From: Macrocystis pyrifera
Taxonomy: Eukaryota; Sar; Phaeophyceae; Laminariales; Laminariaceae
Reading direction: 5' to 3'
Assembly: GCA_031763025.1 (NCBI GenBank)
Contig: JASSKH010000007.1
Coordinates: forward strand, 8,323,930-8,387,929
DNA: 64,000 nucleotides
Below are positions 34,234 through 47,034 of the stretch, one piece after another; positions within the stretch are counted from its first letter, which is position 1, and every line of letters starts with the position of its first letter. The notes beneath the pieces were generated by a model. It worked only from the letters and a program-made list of their open reading frames with translations. It searched no databases and was not told the origin of the DNA. The position numbers and the translations under genes were made by a program.

Positions 34234-35035
34234 GTTTCACACTAAGGAGCATAGAATAGCACGATGACTATACATCACCGATAAAGAGATGCGTTCACCA
34301 CGTAAATGATTGCTGTTCACCAGGCGGATTACATAGAACTACTTACGGATATCTCGATCTCTGAGTGTGCTCGGTTGGTACATTCCTGACCTCTCAGAGC
34401 TCCCACTTGGGAATCGCCTCCTTTTATTACTTGCCGGACCTTTCCAGCGGGTCTTTGTTTTCTCCACTTCAATCCTTCTTTCCTTTTTTCTTCTTTCGTT
34501 TCGTGTGCGTGCGTTTACTCGGAGTACGGCATCGCGGGCGAACCCGGTGCCGTCGCGGGTGTCGGCGGATGGTGGCCGGTAGAGAGGGGATTGCAAGGAG
34601 CGTGATCGCCGGTTTTGTGGCTAGGCGTTGCGTGTGCCTCGAAACACGAGGGAAGCATGAATGGGCTCTGTCTGGCCTCCACTATATTTATTTGTGGTTT
34701 CTGATGGAGAATCTACGAGTTTATAAGGGTCGGTCGGGATTTCAAGATATTATGATTCAAGCGGTGCTTATTTTCGCGACCGGGCTAGAAGCTCAAAGAG
34801 AGAGAGGTGCGCAGGCCGAGCACCAACATTGTCGAGCTGGCGAACCACGGCCACGGTGAACACCGGGTCTCACGCGAGGCGGGCGACGGGGCTCACTGTG
34901 GCAGAGAGTGAGGGGAGCTTTGCCCGGTCCGAATCGGTGGCGAGATCGTTGCGAGAGGGGCGGGCGGCGTACTGGGCTCAGAGAGAAGCTCTGCTGTTTG
35001 TTTTTTTTCTTGTTTCTTTTTTTTTTTTTTGACCG
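34234..35035. other. No recognisable gene
   Basis: A plus open frame (34365-34859) and a Lys/Arg-rich minus frame (34339-34596) exist, but neither has motifs or splice support. GC-rich with T-runs near 35010-35030. Confidence 0.4.
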
Positions 35036-35355
35036 GTGTAAGGTGTCCCAATCAGGCAGTAAATTAGTACACGAAAGGCGACGGGGATTTTTTATCTTTC
35101 AGAAATTTTCGGTTTCATTTTCATTGTTTTCGCTGTGCTGCTGTGTGCCGTGTGTGCTTTATCTTTTCGTACATACGAGTACGAGTACAGACACAGAGCA
35201 TATCTAAAGAAGAAAAACAAGTACCCTAACTGGGGTATGTACGTACGTACGTACGACATGTGAGCGAGCGTAGTGGAAAACCGCCGGCGACGCTACGCGT
35301 ATGTGGCGTCCGAGCTGTTTTCTCCTGAATGAAGTATGGCGGCGGGACTCTTGGC
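35036..35355 (+). repeat. Dispersed repeat F (~320 bp), copy 1
   Basis: From GTGTAAGGTGTCCCA to GGCGGGACTCTTGGC this matches 47610-47908 with high similarity. Landmarks include GAAATTTTCGGTTTCATTTT, GTACCCTAACTGGGGTATGT and GAGCGAGCGTAG. Probably a short non-autonomous element; the second copy is inserted in the satellite. Confidence 0.65.
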
Positions 35356-38300
35356 TAGAGGTAGGACCCTGATTTCAATTACTCGGGTACCCGGCGATTG
35401 ACCACTCCCCTGGATGCCACCAGGGTCGACAAGACGATAGTACTTACAGCTAGCTGGCTCGATTTCCTAAAAATTGATTTCGGCCAGTACCATTTCGCGC
35501 ACTGAAACAGCAGATAGATCGACACGTGAGGGCCTAGTACACAAGACAATCGAAAGTTGGTTTACAGCAGTTCACATGTGGCATGCACACCAAGACAGTG
35601 GAATTTTTAAATCAGTGCGCAGAATGATTATTTAAAATAGTCCTGTTGACCCGGGCAGCATCCAGGGGAGCCGCTGGCCTATATCTTTGACAAGGAATTA
35701 CATATAGAATACGCGCGTTCGGTTTATCACAATACTTGTAAAATTCGGTAAAAAAATGGAATATAGACGAGACGTATTACGCAGCTTGCAAAGTTGAGTA
35801 TCAACTATTTAATCAGTCGAACTCACAGCTGACGTATTTCAAAATTTATAAAATACTCCCTGTAAATAAATGTTGGTGCGGTCTTGACGCACAAGTACTA
35901 CGTGTTTGTTGGTGAATTTCACTGTTAATAATATCGTACGAACATCTTATTGGCCTCTTCTGCTCTTGTATACGAAAAACACAGCAAGCACACACGTATT
36001 GTTGCAAAAATCGTTTACCTTTTATTTTCTGGAATCTGAAACAAAGGGGAACATGTTTGTTTGGGCCACTGGGACCTATCATCAGCGCCTTGTTTCGTTT
36101 CAGTTCGATTTCGATTTCGATTTTCGATTATTATGGACACGCCTGCTTGTTGTTATACCTTATTTCTGGCGTAAAACTGAGAAATTTAGATGCACACAGG
36201 CAACCGTGGGACAAGGTTCAGCATCATAAAAGCTGTGTTATGTCGTTAACGCTGGGAAACGTGCACGTAAAGAGCAGCAGTAAAACAAAATAAAAACACA
36301 CAAAAAAAGGAAATAATGGCCATTGTTTGTATCCTATAGGCTGTGGGGGTGGGGCAAAAAAAAGTAGCAGAAATCTGATCAATTTCGGCAACATGTGCCC
36401 TGTTTTTATAGTAAAGGGGCAGCAAGAGGTGCATCATGCCGCTTGTTCTGTACCTCGTAGGGTAGAAGCAGCGTAAGGATGGGCCAATCTGAAGAGGGGT
36501 GCCCATATGTACGCTGGTCCCAAAAGAGCTACACTACGTGCAACCATATAAAATTCGTCTGCGAGTATATGCGTCCCTATACGATGGATGTACGACTCCA
36601 TCACATCGAGACGGGGGCAACGACGCCAGATGTGAAGCGGAGACCGCTCTAGGGTAGTGGTAAGGGACGCAAGTTTTGTTCTGGCAGCTGGAAAGCAGTG
36701 CTTCGCTTCTTCTGATTTAGATCTTCTTATTGATGGCGAGAGCTGAGGAGGTGCTCTGGTAGAGAAGTGATAGGTAGGCGGGCGGGACTCGACGCCCAGA
36801 TATACTCGTCCCACCCCACGCCACAAGCTCTCCTAAATTCCACTTATCTGATGTACTCCCACAGAACTTTCCCATGGCTAACGGTCGTTCTTCTGCTAAT
36901 ATAAGAACTTCTCACTTCGTGGTCCTATCTGCGTTAGGGAATATTACTCTCGTCTAGCGGGTTATCCACCCTAGGGAACATTCCTAAAAGAACGTTACTC
37001 TCGACTAACGGGATATCCGCCGGGTTAATCCATTCTTTGGATTATTATTCTCGTATTCGTGAGACTATAAGACTGCAACGTATTATTTATATCTATAGCC
37101 CATTAGTACTCTACTCATATCACATTGTTGTACAGGGGGTAGCCGATACTGGCCCGTGGTGTGTGTACCTGGAGGATGTTTACAGTAGTAGGGGTAGCCG
37201 ATTGGCCACGTGTTGTGTGGAGCTTTTCTGCCTACGATCTACTTGGGACTTGGCACAATTAAGAATTCTGCTGTAGACAAATCTCAAGCAGAAAGAAAAC
37301 AATAACACGCACACGGACTGATCTTTCTGGTGATGAAGTAAATGAGGCTCCACCCCCCATATATTTTTGATGAATGGAGTAAATATGGGCGGGCTACTTT
37401 TCATTTTCGTCCTGCTACGTACGTTGTTCGGGCCGCTCTGGCCCAATGCCAACTGGGATCTTTCTACCAATGTCAATGTTTACTGAGGACATCATGTATC
37501 CTACAAGTTGGTCCCAGGCGATTTCGTCCGTCGTACATGCAAAGATGTCAGGAGACATGTCAAGCCACGCAAAATGTGGGCTGTCAAGGGTGTAGGGTCG
37601 AGTGTTCCAGGAGGGACGTCGCTAACGTGACCTATCCACCGTTCATTCCTCCGCCCGGTTGGGGGGTGAGCGTGCTGCAGCTCCGGCAGAGCGATATTAA
37701 TTCGCCTACCGCATTCCGGCCTTGTCCAATCCGCCCATTCGGGCATGTGGAGCGACCTTCGGTAGTGGGCGCGTGATGTCGACTCTGCCGTTGAGCGCGC
37801 CTCCACGGAAGCACCAACGGTTACGAGAACAGCTTGCCTATTTTGCCTCTGTCGCCACGTTAGTTCGAGCTCTTCCAGCGTTGTTTTGGTGCACGAACAC
37901 GGTTCCACGGAACATCGGCGTAGGTGAACCCCACCCTCACGGGGAAAGGACACGGCTATCTGTTTTGATGCCGTAGAGCAGCTGTGAGTACGACCGAGTG
38001 AGTGGTTCAAACTCCTTCCACCAGGTACTTAGTTATTTACAAGCTGCGTGATACGGACGACACGCTCATCGGGCTTTTATAATACCGGTGCTGATTTTGA
38101 TAGGGCTGGGCTCTATTAACAGTCATCACCAGGGTTACTGGAGCCTGTCCTGTGACCACTTGCATGTTGTTGTGGCGATGAGTTAGTACAGTATGGGTCC
38201 GCCAACAAGACAGACCTAATCTGGGCAAGCCTGAGGTTCTTGTTAGTGGGGCGCCATCTTCAAACAAAACCGGGGTCATCACGTCTGAGCCGCTTTTCTT

Positions 38301-39593
38301 TTTCCAATTTTCTTAGCGTTCTCCAGAACATTATGTTCGTATTGGGTACTTCCTGCGACCTAATACCTCGTGCAGCGGTATAGCCTCGTCTTTTTGGCCA
38401 ATCCTGGACTTCGCACTGTTCGTGTGCAGGATCTCACTGGGATCCTCGTGCAGTGCAACTGCACGCTGTGGGCTATACTCGTATCAATTTGCCGTTTCAC
38501 TTTTTAACCGATCCGGCCGGAATCCCCCTTGAACAAGGCCCCAACACCGGTGGAAACCCACAGCATAAAGCAGCAGGTTCGTTCGCCACTTTCTGAAACC
38601 CAGCAGCGAATCTCCGACATAGAACCAGCTCCATCAGACAGGAGACTCCACGCGCAACTTCAGCAGACAGGACAGCCATGGCCGAACTTGGTGCTGGTCT
38701 TTCGGCCCCGTCTCCCTTCACCTCCGACAAGGGGAGGAAGAGATGGTTTCCTCTTGGTGAGACCTACTACTCGTAACAAATTCGCCTCATGGCTCATCAT
38801 GAATTCAAGTTGGTTTCTCCCTCGTCTGCCCTTGTTCCTTGAAGAACTCCGTAGTACTTCCAGGCAGGGACACACAACACGCAATTGGCATCGCCTGCAG
38901 TCGGCGACGGGCGAGCCGGTATGTGGGTTCGTGGTCGCGAGCAAGCGGACGAAACACCGCCAGTAAGGTCGAACGCCGAAGAACAATCTGATGCAGTGAT
39001 CCTGTATCCGCAGAAAATTAACCCCCCGCCTGCTGCTTTTTCACCTTTTTTTCGAGGAGCTGGTGCTGGTCATTCTTGTACCAGTATATTTTTATATTTT
39101 TGCTGCTGTAGTTCCGACGTAGCAAGATGTTGTGCTCTCCCTTCCTCGTGCTTCGCTTGTCGAGACATGCCCGGGCTGCACCGCTCGCTTCCTCGAATTT
39201 CAAGTGCACTTTCAGCCATGCAGTCACCTTTTCTCGGCTCGAGAGAAGTGACGGGTAATCCAGGTGTTCTTTGCACGACCGCGGGTTCACTCTTACGTAT
39301 GGTATTGAAATGACACATACAACTCGAGGAAAATTGGAAAATCGGATCTTTGGTCTCTGTTTGTCCAAGGGTCAACGGTGCATGAGAAAAAAAAACGACG
39401 CCACACTCCATTTTTTTTTTTTTGGCGAGCCAAGGGGAGGTAAAAAAAATTTCCGGCGGATACGAGGGTGCCATACCACACTAAATCTTATATAAACCAA
39501 ATCAGACCACCTGTGAACCGCAGTACTGTACTATCTTCCATATAAACCAAGCGCCACACTAAATATATACCAGGTATATATTAATAGTTACGT
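35356..39593. other. Repeat-rich interval, no gene assigned
   Basis: Contains CAGCTGTGAGTTCGA-family repeats (35755-35840 minus, 37978-38055 plus) and a TACTCTCG-containing direct repeat at 36935-37020. There are also several unassigned open frames: minus 36434-36826, minus 37501-38010, plus 38529-38966 and minus 38660-38986. Their proteins show no motif I can name. The first two could be fragments of old retroelement coding DNA. Confidence 0.4.
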
Positions 39594-39672
39594 GAATTTT
39601 TCACACCTAGGATAACGTAACACTTAACGTTTTATGTTCATGTTACGCGTCAGCAAAAAAACCCCGTAACAT

Positions 39673-40949
39673 TAGAGTGTCAGTGCTTTGTGAAATTTTG
39701 ACCATAACGACCACTTGTATTCCCCCGTTACCGACGGATAGCAAATAACTATTTCCAAATTTACTCAAATATGGCCGCGTTATGTATATTTGCAAATATA
39801 CATAGAGCCAGAAAAATATGTATAGAGCCGAAAACGACAACGACCACGTTAGACGGTTGGTCTATATCTCCCCGAGCCTCCGTGGTTGGTCAAGCACACC
39901 CGAAACAATACTGTGTAGGCGCGACCAAAAGGAGCTGGCTGACCATCTGAGGCATCTGACCACACGCGCTTGCGTCGTTGCCTCGCGACATCGTTTGACC
40001 TCCACGTGTCGAGACGGCCCCCGTGCGATAGACGTGCGGTCTGGGCCATATGTCACGGTGGGGAACAGGGCTGGTGATGTGGAAACGGCGGATTCCCTGC
40101 GCTTTTGCGCCTTTTTTGTTCGTTGACCTTGCTGTTTACAAGACCTGTAGCAGCAGCAGCAGCAGCAGCAGCTATAGCTGCGTGCAGAGATGTGGCTGCG
40201 GAAAACTCTTCCTCGGCCAGCTCCGACGAGACAGGCGACGCACGTCTAGCTGTGGTCGCCGGGTGCAGCTCCTCTGAGGATCAAATACGCTTGTCTTTCT
40301 CTCTGGTGGTTCTCCTGCCTCCCTCTCTGACTCGTTTTCTTGTGCGTAGTGTGTCCGAAGCCGCGCTCTTCTATCGTGATCATATACCGGTACCTGGAAC
40401 CTTGGTACCACGAAAGCTACTTTATTAGGGTAAAAGTACGAGTACACACGTACATACAGCAGGTACAGCATCTTGCTGTGTCGTTTGTGACTGCTTGTTT
40501 TTGTTCCTTGCTGCTACGTGTTGGGAGAGCGGCAGGGCACGGAGAAGCGATGAAACGCAGGCCGCCAGAAGGTTTATGTACTACTGTATGCACTCTGTCT
40601 GCTGCTTTGCTGTGCTGATGTGGGGTTCGGCGCGGTGCTTTTTTTTGGAGGGCTCGCCGCAGCGCTGGGTATCAAGCGGCACACTCAGGAACACCACGAC
40701 AACGGCAGCAACGTTTGATTCGGGTACACCGCGCACAGCACTCATCCGTCGTAAACGAGATTGGTACAGCATACCACGTACTTGCAAATTATTGCACATC
40801 GACACCCATCCGTTCTCGTTTTCCGAGAAGATCTTAAATTCATGCCAATATTTAGAAATTGATAAAGCGCATGCCGGAGAGACATCATTTTTGGATAAGT
40901 TTACCGACGAAAACACCCCATTAAATTTCCGTTTTGCGCTAACACTCTA
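39673..40949. mobile_element. 1.28-kb TIR element nested in element A
   Basis: Ends TAGAGTGTCAGTGC and GCGCTAACACTCTA form an imperfect inverted repeat of about 25 bp. TA at each end would fit a TA target. Element A copy 1 is continuous at this point (about 18030-18045). Inside are a CAG repeat (40149-40170, GCAGCAGCAGCAGCAGCAGC) and open frames without motifs, for example plus 40105-40428 with an Ala run from the CAG tract. No transposase recognised. Confidence 0.6.
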
Positions 40950-41219
40950 TTACGTTACTACGTTAACTACTTTCCGGATTTTGTGACAACATAGTGTTGG
41001 TGTGTTATGATATTGGCTGGCGATCGCGTGACATTATGTTAGAGTGTTACCTTGATCTCGCACTGACCGCAGTATATGTGTTACGGTGTTAGGGTATGCA
41101 GCCCATAGCGAGTAACACTATGTTAGCGTGTTAGCGGAATTCCTGGTGGCTATCGTATCGCACGTTGAAAGGATAACCTACATAACTACTGTAATCGTCA
41201 ACATTATGTTACCGTGTTA

Positions 41220-41324
41220 TTACGGGGGTCCATAGTTAACAGGACCTATGGTATACATAAAAAACTATATACTTACCTATTTTTACTAACGAAATTTGGT
41301 CCCGTTAACTATGGACCCCCGTAA
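41220..41324. mobile_element. 105-bp MITE (TTACGGGGG family), copy 2
   Basis: TTACGGGGGTCCATAGTTAA and its inverted counterpart ending CCCCCGTAA, flanked by TA at 41218-41219 and 41325-41326. Element A copy 1 has the uninterrupted GTGTTAGCG at about 18832-18840. The inverted repeat extends roughly 25 bp. No ORF. Confidence 0.8.
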
Positions 41325-41692
41325 TAGCGGCATCAACCCGTAGCGAGTAACGTTATGTTATTGTGTCAGCGGGATTCTTCGTGCTACCGTAACACCCTTT
41401 CGACGGATAACGTACACGGCCAAATAAACGCGTACATAACACCATGTTAGTGTTAGTGAAATTCCTAGGAGCGATCGTTACACACGTTCGTTAGAGGGAT
41501 GACGCATATGGTCAATACAACGTTAGCACTATGTTACCGTATCAGCCGTAGCAGCAGTCCGTTTCGAGCGACGTTATGTGAGGGTATTACGGAAGTCTTG
41601 CTACCATAACAGCATAACATACGTCAAACGGATAACGTATATGATCGATAAAACACTATAAATGCATCTTATTTTGATGTTGGGTGGGCGGG

Positions 41693-41940
41693 AGAAACCA
41701 CAACAGTAGGCCTAGCCTCTAGGCCTATCAATCGGCAGCGAGCAGTGCCGTGCTCTACTCGTGCACCTATCACGAGAAGCTAGGAGGGGGCACGGGGCGA
41801 GTATGGTTGTTCTTCTCTTCTCTCTGCCTCTGAACAAATTGAGCCATTTAGTTTCCGTCGGTAGAGCCCATGACTATAAATAATTAATTCCGTCGGTTGT
41901 GAACAAAACACGCATCTCACGTGAACTTAGAGATACTACG
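41693..41940 (-). repeat. Direct terminal repeat, left copy
   Basis: AGAAACCACAACAGTAGGCC to GAGATACTACG; recurs at 49887-50133 with only a few differences. Contains TAGGCCTAGCCTCTAGGCCTA, an internal near-palindrome. It does not begin TG or end CA. Confidence 0.8.
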
Positions 41941-42269
41941 CTTTGTTGTATATGCTTCGAATTGTCATGTTATTATTATTCTCTGCGACGTCGGGGGGGG
42001 AATCCACTGGCGTGGTACGAAAGCCGCGACACCGGCCGCTGACTCTCGTTGCCTATTGTACTGCCAGTACCCGGGAGTTGCCCCCCCCCGAGCCGACTGG
42101 CCGGGGCTCTAACAAACGCAGTCTCGGACGACCGAGACCCCCAATGGTAGTAAAAGACATACCCTAATATCGAGGCCGCGTCGACACAACGGTGCTAGGC
42201 CCCAAACAGTGCCGTGGCCTGGCTGCCTCTGCCCTATCTTCCCGTCTCTGCTAGTTTACGAGATGCAAT

Positions 42270-43400
42270 ACCCGCGCCCTCTAGGTTATTGCGAATGTAC
42301 GTCTAGGAAACTTTGAAGACTTCCATCTGCCTTCTCTCAGATCGCCCTCTACGGCACTTTCCCCTGGCCGCCAGCGTATTGGTTGCGCAATACGCAATGA
42401 GTGGAGGCCGACTTCGCTGGCATCGCCTCCTGCTTCCGCTACCACTACGCCAAGTGCCCCGAGGGCCTGCGTGTACCTCCCAACTTTGACCTCTTTACCG
42501 CACCGATACGACGACAGGGGGGCGCTTTCTGGCAGCGTCGGATATCCCGACAACAACTCCATCATGAGAGCGACGGCGCCGCCGCCTGCTCCTACCCCGG
42601 AACGCGCCCCGAAGGCGTCGTCGCGTGTGCGCACGATACCCGATCTTTGCTGGGCCTGGACCGTTTATGGCCCCGAAACAGGACCTTGATGCTGGTGGCC
42701 TGATGCCACTGCATCGAGGTCAACCGCCGCTCCCCCGCGAATAACGCTACGTCACCCCTCGTCAAGCAATGCACGGGGTGTACAACTCCGGTCGAATAAG
42801 CGAATATTTCGTCAGACTTCGCCATGAAAAAAACAAAAAAAGCCCAATGCCAACGACAGCCAAAGAAATCGACCACCCGGGCCCCACGACACGGACCGGC
42901 CCTGTCCTCCCAACAACGTGTCCCACGAAATAGGGCGACGGATTCTTCGTATGAGGTACCGGCGGCAATGTGCGACCGTGCCCCCCTTGCAATGCACGTT
43001 TAACAAGCGGCGACGACAAGGGAAACTCCACTTGCAAGTTTACTCGGTGGAACACGGCTGATAGTTTACTGGCAACAGTACCGGCTTGGTTGCCCTCCAG
43101 CGCACACCATGCTACGAACTTAAGCAACGCCTGAATCTTATCCGTAATGGAGGCTGGCGTGTCGATATATGCAGCCACCCTTATTAACCCCTGGAAAAAA
43201 AAAAACATTCGAGACGGGAAACCTGACGTGTAAGCTCGGTGAGATGACGGCGCAACCGACTGGCGGATGAGCTGGCTACCAGCGCTACTGAGCATAGCGC
43301 GACACCCCCGCTGGCCCCAAGACCTGGGCTCCCAGCGGACGCCGACCCCGAACATACAAGCTGTGCAACTCGCGCTGCTGTTTCCATGCGCCCTACGATC
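42270..43400 (-). pseudogene. Tyrosine recombinase (phage-integrase family), decayed
   Basis: Catalyses site-specific strand exchange through a tyrosine. On the minus strand the N-terminal core-binding helices read QLIRQSVAPSSHRAYTSGF and KIQALLKFVAWCALEG, then SKLSAVFHRV. The catalytic part starts at about 42840 with MAKSDEIFAYSTG, where the expected box I Arg is Lys (42817-42819). It continues HCLTRGDVALF and WHQATSIKVLFRGHK. Box II is HSLR (42392-42403), followed by EGRWKSS and, in another frame, TYIRNN with the likely catalytic Tyr (42297-42299). At least three frameshifts and one TAG break it. It follows the CCCH-finger ORF on the same strand. Confidence 0.8.
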
Positions 43401-43435
43401 GGCCTCGCGCCCACTGAGGGGCGAGGCCCGTCCCC

Positions 43436-45289
43436 CTATTCGTCAGCCTCGGCAGCCGCCGACCGAGTTAAGCCCCCCCCGCCACTCGACGCCCCGCTGC
43501 CGCTGCCACTGCCGCCGCTGTTGCTCCCGTTACTTGCACCGCCACCCCCAGCCTCCGCCTGCCCTTGCCCTTGGCCCTCTTGGCCAGGGTTCCCCGGATA
43601 CAGCGCTGCTGGCTGCGACGCCGCTATCGGCCGACCCCCCCCCCCGCCGGTAGCCGCCTTGCGCTTATTGCCGCTGCTCGTCTTGCGAGTGGGACCGACG
43701 TGGGAGAACACGCAGGTGTCACCGAAGCGGCACCTGCCGGTCTTCCCCCCCTGCCGGCATTCACCACCCCCGGCCCCGGCCGCTGGGGTGGAGAAAAGGC
43801 GAGGTTGCTGGACTTCGGCGTTGGCAAGCCGCCGAGGGCGACGCAGCCGGAAAGGCGGGGTCAGTGCGGCCCCGGAATGGCAGGAAAGGGACTCCGCCCG
43901 CGGGGGGTAGGCCCAAGCGTGGCCGCAGCAGTCGGGGACACCGCGCAGGTCGAGCGTGAAGGTCGCCAGGTCTTTGGTGACCAGAGCCGCCAGCCTGGCC
44001 TAGTTTGCCGGGCGATCGGCGACCGCAGAGTGCTCCATAACGTGGTCGTTGAGGATCGTATCCCCCGCGCTGAAGGCTCGTCCGAGCGCCTCCAAGCGAG
44101 CGCGCGCCACATGAAGGTCCGCGCCATTTTTGTGGGAGCCCGCGGGACGCGATCGTAACGATCGCGCACCCCAAAATGCTCAGGTGTCGTGCCATTGGAC
44201 GGTTGATGCCTGCCCCCCGCGCGGTGTGAAGGCCAGAAAGTCTAGGTCGTCCAACGCTCCAACATGCGATGGACGTCGGCCGAAATGTTGACCGTGGCTC
44301 CCACGTACCCCTGCACGGCCGCCCTCTGCGTTGACGTCAGGCGGCCACCGAAGATGATCTGCCATAGCCGAGTCGTGGGGCTGGCCCACGATGCCATTGC
44401 GCGGGTGGTCATAATCTGGTTGAGTTGTCGACCCAAGGGGTAAGCGGGTTGCTGGCGCTGCCGTCCCCGTAAAACGTCCGAGCCGACCTCAAGCCCACCC
44501 GGCCCGTCGCGGGCCGCGTGGCCGAGTGCAATCGATGGCGCACTGTTGGCTCCTGCCCCGCCCGGGACGCAGCCGAGCCGGCGGCGTGCCCGCCCGCCTG
44601 TGCGGAGAAGGCGCCGGCACCACCGGCGTCGCCCACATAGCCCCCGTAGCCGGGCCCCCCCCCCGCCTGATCCACTGCGAGCCCGCTCGCTTGGCCGAGT
44701 TGGGCGCGGGCGGTTTCGGTACCGGCCAAAGCGCCACCGTAGCCGACTCCTTCCACTGGGCCCACGGTGGCCCCGGTACCGCCCCAAAGACACTACCGTA
44801 GCCCGCCCTCCCGGGACCAAGGCGAGTGGACCTGCCTGTCCGAGAGGGGCGCCGCCCGGAGTACCGCCGTGGCAGAACGCCCGCCCCGGACCTACGGCGA
44901 GCCTGCCCTGCTCGGGGTTGGGGAGCCCACGCAGACCCGCGCGGGCGCCCGTGGCCCCATCGACGGGTTGGCCAGCGATGTTGGGAGTCGGCGGGAGGAC
45001 CCCAGCGACGGGGTTCCCGAATGGCTGTCCATCCGGCGTTCCGAGCAGGGCGGTGCCGGGGGAGTGGTCCAGCAGGGAGGCCCCGGCAGCAGAGCTGCCG
45101 GGATGCGTTCCAAACCTGCTGGCGCCCCCCCCCCCCGAGGGCGGGACGGCGGGAGGCTTCGATAATGTCGTTCATCGATCTCTGGAGCGCCGCCTGGAGC
45201 TGGGCGACTTCGTTCGCCATCCTCTGCTGGAAGGTTGCAAAGTCGGCCAGCGACGCGAAAGCCTCCTCGTCGCCGTCGCTACCCGTCAT
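43436..45289 (-). pseudogene. ORF1-like protein with coiled coil and CCCH zinc finger
   Basis: Starts with ATG at 45289: an acidic then helical N-terminus (FQQRMANEVAQLQAALQRSM). A Gly/Pro-rich middle is scattered over frames, followed by helical blocks (LNQIMTTRAMASWASP; ADLHVARARLEALGRAF). A zinc finger encoded at about 43694-43757 reads CRQGGKTGRCRFGDTCVFSH, exact C-x8-C-x5-C-x3-H. A Gly/Ser-rich tail ends at TAG near 43436. CCCH fingers usually bind RNA. Frameshifts at C-runs (for example 45127-45137) and an in-frame TAG (about 44003-44005) show decay. By position it is the first gene of the recombinase element; the Gag-like role is inference. Confidence 0.65.
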
Positions 45290-45510
45290 TGTCCCAATTC
45301 CCCCCCTCCGCCGTCGTTCTCGCCGGGCCTCTGCGAAATTTGGACTCGGCGAGACAGCGCGGACGCCTAACAGAACACAGTGACGGCAACAGCGGACGAC
45401 GCGGACGCGGAACAGAACACAACGACGGCAACAACGGATGCGACGACACGGCGCGGAAGCGGAACGGGGCAGCGCGACGGGAACGATATTAGATAGAGGC
45501 GACGGTGAGC

Positions 45511-45830
45511 ACTATCCATGCACCGGCCTGGACAAGGGTGGGGCTTGGTTGTCCCCGTGCTGGTGTGCGCCGGCACACCATTAGTACGCGCCGGCGTTGT
45601 TTATAGCCGCGGTTGTTGACATGCACTGACATCTTCCTATCAACAGCATCCGCTATCTGGTGCTCTATTCATGCACCGGCCTGGACAAGGGTGGGGCTTG
45701 GTTGTCCCCGTGCTGGTGCGCGCCGGCACACCATTAGTACGCGCCGGCGTTGTTTATAGCCGCGGTTGTTGACATGCACCGACATCTTCGTATCAACAGC
45801 ATCCGCTTTCTGGTGCTCCGCATCGCGTAA
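45511..45830. repeat. 153-bp direct tandem repeat, two copies
   Basis: CACCGGCCTGGACAAGGGTG at 45521 recurs at 45674. Both copies continue through GTACGCGCCGGCGTTGTTTA and CAACAGCATCCGCT. It lies just upstream (minus strand sense) of the ORF1 start and shares the CACCGGC theme with the satellite to its right. Confidence 0.75.
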
Positions 45831-47034
45831 CTCGTGCTCCGGCCGAGAGCTTTCCTTGGGGTGACATGCGCCTGTGTCTTTAGTACGAATGTATCGCTAA
45901 TCGCACGGGGGTGACGCATGCGCCAGCATGCATTCCGGTCAATCTCGACCGTAAGCCGGTGCGCCGGTCACGAGACGTAGACCGGCGCATAAACCGCCAC
46001 TATCGACCGCCTTAAAGTGCACCGCCACGGCATCGTTGTTGTGCGTTGCGACGCGTATGTTAAGTATCGTTAGTGAGGGGCAGGGCCAAGGGTCGGCGCA
46101 TCGGCGCATGCCCCAAGCCGTGCACCGGCACATAGTCCCTCACCATCGACCGCCTTCTAGTGCGCTGGCACAGCGGTGTTGTTACATACATCGTTCGTTG
46201 TGTACCGCGACGTCTAAGATGTGTATCGCTAGTGTGGGACGGGCCAAGGGCCGACGCGTTGGCGCCGGCCACGAGGACTGCGCCGGCACATAATCCCTCC
46301 CCGTCGATCGCCTTACAGTGCACCGGCACGGCGTCGTTGGAACACACAGCCGTAATAGTGTCTCGCAACGTGTATGATATGTATCGTTAATGAGAGACGG
46401 ACCGCAGGCCGACGCGTTGGCGCCGGCCACGAGACCTGCACCGGCACATCTTCCCTCACCATCGACCGCCTTTTGGTGCACCGGCCCAGCGTTGTTGGGG
46501 GTACAGCAATACGTTGTGTCTCACGACGTGTATGATATATATCACTATATATTTATCGCGACGTGTGTGATAAGTATCGTTAGTGAGGGGCAGGGCCGAG
46601 GGTCAACGCATCGGCGCCGTTCCCAAGCCGTGCACCCGCACATAGTCCCTCACCATCGACCGCCTTCTAGTGCGCCGGCACAGCGGTGTTGTTACATACA
46701 TCGTTCGTTGTGGGCCGCGACGTTTACTATATGTATCGGCAGTTAGGGACGGGCCAAGGGCCGACGCATAGCGCCGGCCATGATGCCTGCGCTGGCATAT
46801 AGTCCCTCGCCATCGACCGCCTTTTAGTGCATCGGCACAGCGTCGTTGGAAAGCACAGCAGTACATTATCTCTCGCAACGTGTACGATATGTATCGTTAA
46901 TGAGACACGGGCCCCAGGCCGACGCGTTGGCGCCGGCCGCGAGACGCGCACCGGCATATCTTCCCTCACCATCGACCGCCTTGTAGTGCGCCGGCACAGC
47001 GTTGTTGGTACGTTCAGCAGTAATTTGTGTCTGC

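Noticed and set aside
35356..39593. Minus-strand ORFs at 36434-36826 and 37501-38010 as LINE reverse transcriptase
   Set aside because: No RT, endonuclease or zinc-finger motif could be identified; left as unassigned.
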